Shown here in pieces: positions 1 through 5,979 of a DNA stretch of 18,193 nt; position 1 is the stretch's first letter; each line of letters starts with the position of its first letter. The translations under genes were made by a program, and so were the position numbers. Where the stretch lies: NCBI GenBank assembly GCA_964405335.1, contig CAYONP010000109.1, positions 1 to 18,193 on the forward strand, given 5' to 3'. The DNA is from CAYONP01 sp964405335 (lineage in GTDB: Bacteria; Armatimonadota; UBA10988). The notes under the pieces were generated by a model that worked only from the letters and a program-made list of their open reading frames with translations, did not search any database and was not told the origin of the DNA.

Positions 1-180
1 AGCTGCTGACGACGCAGGTGGGCGAGGCGGTGACGACGTTCAGTTACGATCCCGTTGGCAACACGGTCGGCGAGCAAACCGAGACGAGCGAAACCAACTT
101 CACCTGGGACGCCGAGAACCGCCTGGTCGAGGTCGACGACGGCGAGACGGTCGAGACCAGCGCCTATGACGCCACGGGCC
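1..180 (+). repeat. Direct repeat copy A (Rhs core segment)
   Basis: Bases 1-180 match 1638-1817 at a constant offset of 1637. I count 10 mismatches in 180 (about 94% identity). Nearly all are synonymous; the clear protein change is Thr to Ala near the left end. This copy sits in the full Rhs gene. The left edge of the repeat is set by the window, so the true repeat is likely longer. Confidence 0.95.
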
Positions 181-1049
181 TGCGCCGGCAGAAGACCGCC
201 GGCGGGTCGACGACGAACTTCGTCTGGGACCGGGTCAACCTGCTGGCCGAGCTGGACGACACGCTGGCCAGACTCGCGCAATACACAGACTACCCCGGCG
301 TATGGGGCGGTCTGTCGAGCCAACGCCGGAACTCCACCTCCAGTTACTACGCCTTCGATCTGAGCGCCAACACACGGGCGTTGTTCAACGGTGGTGGGAT
401 TACCGACCGGTATCTGTATGAGGCGTTTGGGGTGGAGCAGATCGCCACGGGTTCGACGGTGAATCCGTTGCGGTTTGGCGGGCAGGTGGGGTATTTCCGG
501 GAGGCGGTTGAGCGGGTGTACATTCGGGCGCGACACTATCAGCAGGGGCTGGGGAGCTGGATGTCGAGGGATCCTGAGAACGGCAACAGGTCGCCTGCCC
601 TTGCCTACACTTATGTCGTCGGTAGAGTCCCGATGTTCGTCGATCCGTCGGGCCTCTACGGTCCGGGCGCCTATCCACCGTGGCTGCCTGGGCCTCCGCC
701 GTCGCAAGCGCCAGAGCGGCAGCGGGGTGGTTGGCCAGGTGACTACGGTAATTGGTGCGGAGGTCTAAACGCCGGGCCAGGTGAGCCTGTTGATCGCCTT
801 GACGCATGCTGCTTGGAACATGACATCTGCCTCGAGCGCGCAGACTGCGGGACCTTGGGCGTATTGGCGCCCTGGCGATGCGACTGCCAGTTGTGCAACG
901 TTGCTCTGTGCAACTGTCTCAAGAATGTCGACTGCGACAGCTCCCCAAGTCCTGGCAAGTGTATGTTGTATTCGGTAGTTTATATGGCCGCTCTGTCATG
1001 TTGGAATCCAACGTGGGGTCGTTACTATCACTGTAGATGCCGAACCTAG
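3..1049 (+). CDS. Rhs-family polymorphic toxin, C-terminal part, with phospholipase A2-like tip (5' truncated by window edge)
   Basis: The reading frame is open from the window edge, so the N-terminus is missing. The GTG at 18 lies inside YD-repeat sequence and is not a real start. Numbering from that GTG, residues 1-130 are YD repeats (YDPVGN, WDAENRL, YDATG). Residues about 131-212 are the Rhs-associated core (YLYEAFG, LRFGGQ, RARHY, WMSRDP, VDPSG), where Rhs proteins are cleaved to release their tip. A Pro-rich linker (about 214-240) leads into a Cys-rich tip with YGNWCGG, then PVDRLDACCLEHDIC, matching the Ca2+ loop and catalytic His-Asp helix of secreted phospholipase A2 (His268, Asp269). 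The tip has 15 Cys. Rhs shells are exported by type VI, type VII or related routes. Here the inferred role is membrane phospholipid hydrolysis in a competitor. The partner of PLA2 Asp99 is not obvious: the CDCQLC stretch at 288-293 may replace it. The family call is firm and the enzymatic activity is inferred. Confidence 0.93.
   Translation: MLTTQVGEAVTTFSYDPVGNTVGEQTETSETNFTWDAENRLVEVDDGETVETSAYDATGLRRQKTAGGSTTNFVWDRVNLLAELDDTLARLAQYTDYPGVWGGLSSQRRNSTSSYYAFDLSANTRALFNGGGITDRYLYEAFGVEQIATGSTVNPLRFGGQVGYFREAVERVYIRARHYQQGLGSWMSRDPENGNRSPALAYTYVVGRVPMFVDPSGLYGPGAYPPWLPGPPPSQAPERQRGGWPGDYGNWCGGLNAGPGEPVDRLDACCLEHDICLERADCGTLGVLAPWRCDCQLCNVALCNCLKNVDCDSSPSPGKCMLYSVVYMAALSCWNPTWGRYYHCRCRT
654..1046 (+). 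other. Variable Rhs toxin tip, secreted-PLA2-like domain
   Basis: This is the exchangeable portion after the VDPSG hallmark. It holds the YGxxCGG calcium loop, the DxCCxxHDxC catalytic helix (His codon 819-821, Asp codon 822-824) and about 15 cysteines that could form a disulfide-rich fold. Base composition drops sharply: by hand count 901-1020 has 60 G+C in 120, while the genes on the right of the window have far more. This fits a horizontally exchanged cassette. The fold assignment rests on motif spacing alone. Confidence 0.75.
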
Positions 1050-1089
1050 TTGTGTTCATCATAGACTGACGCCATCGGATCGAGACAAG

Positions 1090-1094
1090 AGGAG
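1090..1094 (+). promoter_or_regulatory. Ribosome binding site of the candidate immunity gene
   Basis: AGGAG within AAGAGGAG, six bases before ATG 1101. It is among the strongest Shine-Dalgarno matches in the window. It supports independent translation of this small gene rather than it being a chance open frame. Confidence 0.7.
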
Positions 1095-1100
1095 CATTCC

Positions 1101-1397
1101 ATGGCTGGGTCGGCTCGTAATCGCGCAGCAGCTTTCGCCGGCGTTCTGTCGGCAGGCATCGCGACGGCGTGGTATGTGGCTGCAGTGGCGATGAGTGATA
1201 TGCCGGGCGGCCTGTGGCCGGTCAACGCCATGTTCCTCGGGATGATCGCGTTCGTCGTCGGCAGCACGGCTGGCTGGTTCTGCCATGCCGCGGTCCGCCG
1301 ACCTGGAGCCGTGTCGTCGGAGTCGATCTCCAGCCCGGCGTCACGTGCGCCGACTGTCTCCGCAGAAACGACCCCTCAGGCCGGCAGACCGAGGTAG
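1101..1397 (+). CDS. Small two-helix membrane protein, candidate immunity protein for the PLA2-like Rhs tip
   Basis: This 98-residue protein begins 51 bases after the Rhs stop, with a strong AGGAG (1090-1094) six bases before the ATG. Two hydrophobic segments are visible, residues about 11-31 and 40-64, separated by a short MPGG-containing loop. A hydrophilic Ser/Pro/Arg tail follows. I recognise no family. In polymorphic toxin loci the gene directly downstream of the toxin tip normally encodes its cognate immunity protein. A membrane-embedded protein would suit protection against a phospholipase acting on the membrane. The last residues run into the start of the orphan Rhs fragment, so the C-terminus may have been altered by a past recombination. 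The coding call is well supported by ribosome binding site, position and hydrophobic pattern; the immunity role is inferred from context only. Confidence 0.75.
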   Translation: MAGSARNRAAAFAGVLSAGIATAWYVAAVAMSDMPGGLWPVNAMFLGMIAFVVGSTAGWFCHAAVRRPGAVSSESISSPASRAPTVSAETTPQAGRPR

Positions 1398-1398
1398 C

Positions 1399-1822
1399 CC
1401 TGGCGCTCGGGCTGCACCTGACCCGTGCGTACGACCCGGTGGGCAACCGAACCGGCGTCGAGGAGCTGGACGGCGGGTTCGCCTATGCCTACGACCCGAG
1501 CCGGCAGCTCATCGGCGAGGTGCGCGCGGGAACCGGCGCCTATGCCTGTACGTTCACGTACGATGGGCCCGGGAACCGGCTGACCCAGATGCAAGCCGAC
1601 GGTACGTTGACGACCTACACCTACAACCCCGCCAGCGAGCTGCTGACCGCGCAGGTGGGCGAGGCGGTGACGACGTTCAGTTACGATCCCGTTGGTAACA
1701 CGGTCGGCGAGCAAACCGAGACGAGCGAAACCAACTTCACTTGGGACGCCGAGAACCGCCTGGTGGAGGTGGATGACGGCGAGACGGTCGAGACCAGCGC
1801 TTACGACGCGACGGGCCGTTGA
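1399..1822 (+). pseudogene. Orphan Rhs core fragment, truncated at both ends
   Basis: Frame 2 encodes YD-repeat sequence: RAYDPVGNRTG, FAYAYDPSRQL, FTYDGPGNRLTQ, TYTYNPASELL, FSYDPVGNTVG, FTWDAENRLVE, YDATG. It ends at TGA 1820-1822, exactly where the intact copy continues into LRRQKT. There is no plausible start: the only in-frame ATG (1214) lies inside the immunity candidate in a different frame, and homology looks real only from about 1399-1417. The Rhs-associated core and any toxin tip are absent. Displaced core fragments downstream of a tip-immunity pair are typical of Rhs loci, where they serve as recombination templates for tip switching. This one has lost its own tip. Exact edges are approximate. 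Confidence 0.8.
1638..1817 (+). repeat. Direct repeat copy B (orphan Rhs core segment)
   Basis: This is the second copy of the 180-base segment at the window start, about 94% identical. Identity stops at base 1817-1818, where this copy turns into CGT-TGA while copy A continues coding. The match therefore marks a rearrangement endpoint about 20 bases from the ftsY stop. Confidence 0.95.
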
Positions 1823-1838
1823 CACGCGGGTACCGTCC

Positions 1839-2714
1839 CTAGCTGAACAGGCTGGCGGCGTAGGCCCGGGGTTGGAAGGGCTCGAGGTCGCGCGGGCGCT
1901 CGCCGGTGCCGAGGAACTTGATCGGTAGGCCGAGTTCGTCGGCGAGGGTGATCAGCACGCCGCCCTTGGCGGTGCCGTCGACCTTGGTCACCACCACGCC
2001 GGTCAGCGGCACGGCGCGGGCGAACAGCTTGGCCTGCTGGACCGCGTTCTGGCCGGTGGTGCCGTCGATCACCAGCAGCACCTCGTCGGCGCCGCGGCCG
2101 AGGGCTCGTTCGACCACGCGGCCGATCTTGGCCAGCTCATCCATCAGGCCGGCGCGGGTGTGGATGCGACCCGCCGTGTCGGCGACGACATACGACTTGC
2201 CCCGCGCCCGGGCCGCCTCGATCGCGTCGAAGACCACGGCGCCCGGGTCGCTGCCCGGCTGTTGGCGGACGATGTCGCACTGGATGCGCCCGGCCCACAG
2301 TTCGAGTTGTTCGATGGCGGCGGCGCGGAAGGTATCGGCGGCGGCGAGCAGGACGGCTTCGCCGTCGCGCATCAGGCGGTGCGCCAGCTTGGCGCAGAAG
2401 GTGGTTTTGCCGGTGCCGTTGACGCCGACGACGAGCACCACGGTCGGCCCGAGGTCGGCGCGCGCCAGGCGGCTGGCGCGGGGTTCGAGCAGGGTGGTGA
2501 CCGCGTCGCGCAGCAGGCCGCGGACGACTTCCGGGTCGTTGGTCAGCGCGGCCTCGGCCCGCTCGCGCACGGCGGCGACCAGCCGGGCGGTGGTCTCGGC
2601 GCCGACGTCGCCCTGGATCAGCGCGTCCTCGAGGTCGTCGTAGAAGTCGTCGTCGAGCGGCTCGCCGGCGCCGGCGACGACGGTCCTGGCGCGCTGAAAG
2701 AAGCTGCGCAGCAT
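1839..2714 (-). CDS. ftsY: Signal recognition particle receptor FtsY (NG domain only)
   Basis: FtsY is the membrane-associated SRP GTPase that docks Ffh-bound ribosomes at the Sec translocon. From ATG 2714 the protein is 291 residues. The N domain has the typical LDDDFYDDLEDALIQGDVG stretch (residues about 20-38). The G domain follows: P-loop GVNGTGKTT (97-105), DTFRAAA (127-133), DTAGR (179-183), TKVDG (243-247) and the closing GTGERPRDLEPF (269-280) that distinguishes FtsY from Ffh. The acidic A domain of E. coli FtsY is absent, as in many bacteria. A longer open frame runs to 2888, but its extra N-terminus is Pro/Arg-rich, unlike FtsY, and overlaps the divergent gene. ATG 2714 also has GGAG nine bases upstream and a good promoter behind it. 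The stop lies 16 bases from the Rhs fragment. The call is near certain. Confidence 0.97.
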   Translation of the reverse strand: MLRSFFQRARTVVAGAGEPLDDDFYDDLEDALIQGDVGAETTARLVAAVRERAEAALTNDPEVVRGLLRDAVTTLLEPRASRLARADLGPTVVLVVGVNGTGKTTFCAKLAHRLMRDGEAVLLAAADTFRAAAIEQLELWAGRIQCDIVRQQPGSDPGAVVFDAIEAARARGKSYVVADTAGRIHTRAGLMDELAKIGRVVERALGRGADEVLLVIDGTTGQNAVQQAKLFARAVPLTGVVVTKVDGTAKGGVLITLADELGLPIKFLGTGERPRDLEPFQPRAYAASLFS

Positions 2715-2733
2715 GGCCCCGAACTCCGCCGGC

Positions 2734-2761
2734 AGGATAGCATGGGGCGGGCAATCGTCAA
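2734..2761 (-). promoter_or_regulatory. Sigma-70-like promoter of ftsY (-35 TTGACG, extended -10 TGCTATCCT)
   Basis: Reading the minus strand, TTGACG (complement of 2756-2761) and TATCCT (complement of 2734-2739) are separated by 16 bases, with the extended -10 TG in the right place. The predicted transcript start is about 2727, right at the GGAG ribosome binding site, so the leader would be very short. This is the best promoter match I find in the window. Confidence 0.5.
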
Positions 2762-2823
2762 TCCGAGGGGTTGGGCGCACCGGGCGCCGGCGTGGACGCA
2801 AGATAGGGTCAGGAGAAGGATGC

Positions 2824-3129
2824 ATGGCCGCAGAAACGGTGGAGGCGCTGCCGCTGGGCGAGGGCAAGGCCCCGACGCGGATCCGCAAGGTGGCCTACGA
2901 GGCGTTCAAAGAGGCGATTCTGGCGGTGCTCGACGAGTCGCCCGAGGGCGTGTTGTTCCGTGATCTGCCGCGCCGCGTGGAGCCGCGGGTGCCGCCCGAG
3001 CTGCTTGGTGCCAAGGGCTCCTGTTCGTGGTACACCACCACGGTCAAGCTCGACCTGGAGGCGCGCGGGCTGATTGCGCGGGTGCCCGGCGAGCGCCCGC
3101 AGCGCCTGCGGCGGGTGGGCGGGGCGTAA
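2824..3129 (+). CDS. Small conserved-looking protein with winged-helix-like fold (DUF6958-like)
   Basis: This 101-residue protein starts at ATG 2824, with AGGAG (2811-2815) eight bases upstream. The open frame reaches back to 2713, but the added sequence is Arg/Gly-rich and overlaps the ftsY leader. Residues about 20-37 (YEAFKEAILAVLDESPEG) and 67-85 (WYTTTVKLDLEARGLIARV) give a helix, then WY...VKLDLEA.G.I.R, ending in a short basic strand. This pattern resembles, from memory, the small DUF6958 family and winged helix-turn-helix folds. The function is not known, and there is no signal peptide or membrane segment. It is divergent from ftsY and 59 bases before the DsbD-like gene, with which it may be co-transcribed. 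It could bind nucleic acid, but nothing proves it. Confidence 0.8.
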   Translation: MAAETVEALPLGEGKAPTRIRKVAYEAFKEAILAVLDESPEGVLFRDLPRRVEPRVPPELLGAKGSCSWYTTTVKLDLEARGLIARVPGERPQRLRRVGGA

Positions 3130-3188
3130 GGCGGGTGGGGCGGAGGGGCACTATCGAGCCGAACGGTGCGCCCGCCGGGAGTCGGATG

Positions 3189-4763
3189 ATGGTGCGTACG
3201 GCGCTGGTGGCGGTGCTGCTCGCCGGGGCGGCGGCGGCGGAGGTGATGGTAACGCCGTCGACGTGGGCCAACGAGCCGGGCTACCGGGCCTACGCGATGG
3301 CGCACAAGACCTTCCGCGTGACCAACACGGGCGAACAGCCGGTGACGGTGCTCAGCGTCAACGCGCCGCCGGCATTCGACTGCGACCTGCCGAAGAAGGC
3401 CATCGGACCGCAGCAGTCGGTCGAGTTGTTCGTCAACTTGACTTTTCCACCGGCGGCGGCGGGCCGGAACCGCGACCTGTTGCAGGAGGTGATCGTCCTG
3501 CGGCTCGACAGCGAGCAGGACGAGGTCCGCATCCCGGTGCAGTTGGAGTTCGCCTCGCTCGATCCATCGGAGCTGCGGCCCAGCCTCGGGCTGCAGACGG
3601 GCGGCCGGTACCAGCCGCGGCCGGGCGACCAGCCGGTGCGCTTGACGGTCTTTTACGACAGCGGTTGCGCCGCCTGTCTGGGTTTCTACAAGGGCTATCT
3701 GGAGCCGCTGGCCAAGCACTTCGAGGGTTCGGCGCTCGAGCTCGAAATGGTCGACACCGAGTCGAGCGGCGGGGTGGAGAACCTCGAGCGCCTGCTGACG
3801 ATGAAGGACCAGTACCGGATCGGCGGCCAGCCGGGGAAGATCTTCGGCTTCATCGGCGAGCGTGCGTTCCTGAGCTCGGACCAGCTCGAGGCCGAGCTGT
3901 ACGACACCATCTTGGCCGAGCTGCAGCATCCGACCGAGCCGCCGTTGGCACCGGTGCGGGCGGCGCAGGACTATGGCCCCTCGCTGCCGGACGAATCGGC
4001 CGGCGGCGCGCCGCGGACGATGCGCGTGTTCGGCGACCTGAGCGGCCCGGCGGTGTTCGCCGGCGGGCTGATCGATGGGCTCAACCCCTGCGCCTTCGCC
4101 ACGGCGGTGTTTCTGATTGCGCTGCTGGCCCGCCTCGGCCACTCGCGGCCGACGGTGATTGCCGCCGGCACGGCGTTCAGCCTCAGCGTCTGGGTGACCT
4201 ACTTCCTGCTCGGCCGCGGCCTGCTCCGCTCGCTCGAGCTGCTTGGCGACAAGCTGCTGACGGTCAAGCTGCTCAACGGCGCGATTGCCGCGCTGTCGCT
4301 CTATGTCGCCTGGCTGCAGGTGCGCGATGTGCACTGGCTGCGCACCGGCATCGCCACGCGCGAGCTGAGCGTGCAGACGCCGCAGACGGTGAAGCAGTGG
4401 TTGCACCGGTTCCTGCGCGAGGGCCTGTCGCGCCCGTCGGCGTCGGCGGTGGCGCTCGGCGCGGCGCTGGCCGGCGTGGCGGTCACCCTGCTCGAGGCGG
4501 TCTGCACCGGCCAGATCTACCTGCCGGTGTTGCAGGCGCTGGCCAGCACGCCGGAGGTCCAGGGCCGGGTCACGGCGCTGCTGGCCGTCTATTGCACGGG
4601 CTTTGTCGTGCCGCTGGTGGCGGTCGTCGTGCTGGCCGTCAGAGGGGTCTCCTCGGAGGCTCTGGCGGCGTGGGCGCGGCGTCATCTGGTGGCGGCGAAG
4701 CTGGGCCTCGCGGGCCTGCTCGTCGTTCTGGCAGGTCTGCTTCTGGCCAATGCTCTTCGCTGA
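3189..4763 (+). CDS. Exported fusion: Ig-like domain + CxxC thioredoxin-like domain + DsbD/CcdA-type transmembrane thiol transporter
   Basis: The 524-residue protein has three parts. A signal peptide (about 1-17, ending AAAA) is followed by a beta-sandwich like DUF1573 (about 35-120: FRVTNTGEQPVTVL, IGPQQSVELFV). Next is a thioredoxin-like domain with active site CAAC at 160-163 and a QPGKIFGF stretch that could carry the cis-Pro. About six membrane segments from residue 289 onward carry the DsbD/CcdA hallmark GLIDGLNPCAF (Cys301) and the matching second cysteine in LLEAVCTGQIYLP (Cys439). In DsbD/CcdA these paired membrane cysteines carry electrons from cytosolic thioredoxin outward. Here the periplasmic acceptor CxxC appears to be built in. 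Likely roles are cytochrome c maturation or disulfide repair outside the membrane. GGGAG (3177-3181) favours ATG 3189; ATG 3186 is a possible alternative. The last 125 bases overlap the convergent propeller gene. Confidence 0.9.
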   Translation: MVRTALVAVLLAGAAAAEVMVTPSTWANEPGYRAYAMAHKTFRVTNTGEQPVTVLSVNAPPAFDCDLPKKAIGPQQSVELFVNLTFPPAAAGRNRDLLQEVIVLRLDSEQDEVRIPVQLEFASLDPSELRPSLGLQTGGRYQPRPGDQPVRLTVFYDSGCAACLGFYKGYLEPLAKHFEGSALELEMVDTESSGGVENLERLLTMKDQYRIGGQPGKIFGFIGERAFLSSDQLEAELYDTILAELQHPTEPPLAPVRAAQDYGPSLPDESAGGAPRTMRVFGDLSGPAVFAGGLIDGLNPCAFATAVFLIALLARLGHSRPTVIAAGTAFSLSVWVTYFLLGRGLLRSLELLGDKLLTVKLLNGAIAALSLYVAWLQVRDVHWLRTGIATRELSVQTPQTVKQWLHRFLREGLSRPSASAVALGAALAGVAVTLLEAVCTGQIYLPVLQALASTPEVQGRVTALLAVYCTGFVVPLVAVVVLAVRGVSSEALAAWARRHLVAAKLGLAGLLVVLAGLLLANALR

Positions 4764-5973
4764 GCGCGGAGAACGGCTGGAAGCGCCAGAAGACCCGCAC
4801 CCGCCCGCCCGCGCGCACGGCCAGCATCAGGCCGTCGGCCGACATGGTGCCGTCGCGCGCGTCGGGCAACACCACCCGTGAGGTGAATTCGTCCTTCTCG
4901 GTGCGCACGGTGACCAGCCGTCGATCGGACTCGAGCACCTGCTGCGACTGCAGCAACCAGCCCTCGGCCAGGTATTCGAGCCGCGTCAGGCTGTGCAGCC
5001 GGGTGCGCTCCTTCAGCTTCGCCGCGTCGTCGGCCGGGCCGGTGACCAGCCGCCACTGGTCGGCGCTGCCGACGCCCCAGGCGAGCTGCGTGCCGTCGGG
5101 CGACCAGGCCGGCGCCGCCGGTGAAAGCACCGCCGCCGCCTCGTACCGCTTCAACTCGCGGCTGCTCGTGTCGGCCAGGCCGACCAGCTTGACCGCCGGG
5201 CCGTCGAAGTAGGCCAGGGTGGTGCCATCGGGGCTGAAGGCCATCGCCTGCACCTGCGTCTCGGCCGGGGAGAGCCGCTGCGCGTCGGTGCCGTCGGGCC
5301 GGCAGCGCCACAGCTCATACGGTGACTCGTCGTCGGCCGTGGCGCGGAAGACCAGCCACGAGCGGTCGGGCGAGACGGCGAGCAGGTGCGGCTCGCTCGC
5401 GCCGCCGAGCTCGGGGGTGAGCTGGTAGACCGACTCAGGCGAGCCGAGCAGCGCGGCGGTCGCCTCGAAGCTCATCGGCCAGGCCGAGTCGGGCAGCTCC
5501 AGCTCCTCGTACTCGCGTTTGACCACCTGCAGCCGCACCAGCTTGGCCGCGCCGTCGGGCCAGGCGGCGGCATAGACCAAGGTCTCGGGGGCCACCCAGA
5601 GCGGCCCCTGCTCGACCGTCACGTCGCTCGCCTGGTCGGCCGGTTCGGCCTCGGGCGAGATGGTGATGTCCGAGGCGCCCGGTTGGGTGTCGACCGGCGG
5701 CCCGTCGATCAGCAAGCCGTCCTGGCGGATCTCGATGCGCAGCCGGAGCGGCCGGCCGACGGTCACCTCGGGGTGGGTCGCGGCGCGGTCGGGGAATCGC
5801 AGGGCGTAGTCGTAGAGCCGGCGCAGGCCCTCCTCGTGGTCACCCCGCTCGAGGCGGGCAATCGCCCGCTCGCGCGCGGCGTCGGGGCTGTAGCGCGGCA
5901 GCAGCAGGTAAAACGCCCCCAGCGCTGCGCCGAGCATGACCAATACGCCGGTGATCGCCAGCCAGAGCCTCAC
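4639..5973 (-). CDS. Membrane-anchored WD40/PD40 (TolB-like) beta-propeller protein
   Basis: This 444-residue protein starts at GTG 5973, six bases after the TPR gene's stop codon and so surely in the same operon. Residues 4-26 form a single N-terminal membrane anchor, and residues about 28-65 look like one TPR-type helix pair (ERAIARLERGDHEEGLRRL). The rest carries propeller blades with PD40 signatures: VSPDRSWLVF (200-209), FSPDGTTLAYF (246-256), WSPDGTQLAWG (290-300) and MSADGLMLAV (377-386). A Pro-rich tail from about 415 has little structure and is encoded within the 125-base overlap with the convergent DsbD-like gene. No catalytic residues are visible, so a scaffold or ligand-binding role outside the cytoplasmic membrane is most likely. 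The specific function is unknown. Confidence 0.88.
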   Translation of the reverse strand: MRLWLAITGVLVMLGAALGAFYLLLPRYSPDAARERAIARLERGDHEEGLRRLYDYALRFPDRAATHPEVTVGRPLRLRIEIRQDGLLIDGPPVDTQPGASDITISPEAEPADQASDVTVEQGPLWVAPETLVYAAAWPDGAAKLVRLQVVKREYEELELPDSAWPMSFEATAALLGSPESVYQLTPELGGASEPHLLAVSPDRSWLVFRATADDESPYELWRCRPDGTDAQRLSPAETQVQAMAFSPDGTTLAYFDGPAVKLVGLADTSSRELKRYEAAAVLSPAAPAWSPDGTQLAWGVGSADQWRLVTGPADDAAKLKERTRLHSLTRLEYLAEGWLLQSQQVLESDRRLVTVRTEKDEFTSRVVLPDARDGTMSADGLMLAVRAGGRVRVFWRFQPFSALSEEHWPEADLPERRAGPRGPASPPPDDAAPTPPEPPRRPL

Positions 5974-5979
5974 GGCCGG

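Noticed and set aside
1062..1067. TAGACT as a -10 box for the immunity candidate
   Set aside because: No -35 at a workable distance, and the gene is close enough to the Rhs stop to be transcribed with it.
1823..1838. Possible attachment site or terminator between the Rhs fragment and ftsY
   Set aside because: Only the six-base palindrome GGTACC is present; no repeat of this segment elsewhere in the window and no stem with a T-run.
2715..2888. N-terminal extension of ftsY by 58 codons
   Set aside because: Pro/Arg-rich, lies across the promoter and the start of the divergent gene, and lacks the acidic character of a real FtsY A domain.
3130..3176. Inverted repeat GGCGGG...CCCGCC before the DsbD-like gene, a possible terminator or leader hairpin
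   Set aside because: A six-base all-GC stem with a loop of about 35 bases and no T-tract is expected by chance at this base composition.
2895..4685. A 596-codon open frame on the minus strand opposite the DsbD-like gene
   Set aside because: Its composition is Arg/Gln/His-rich and repetitive, while the + strand frame has NPCAF, CAAC and membrane helices.
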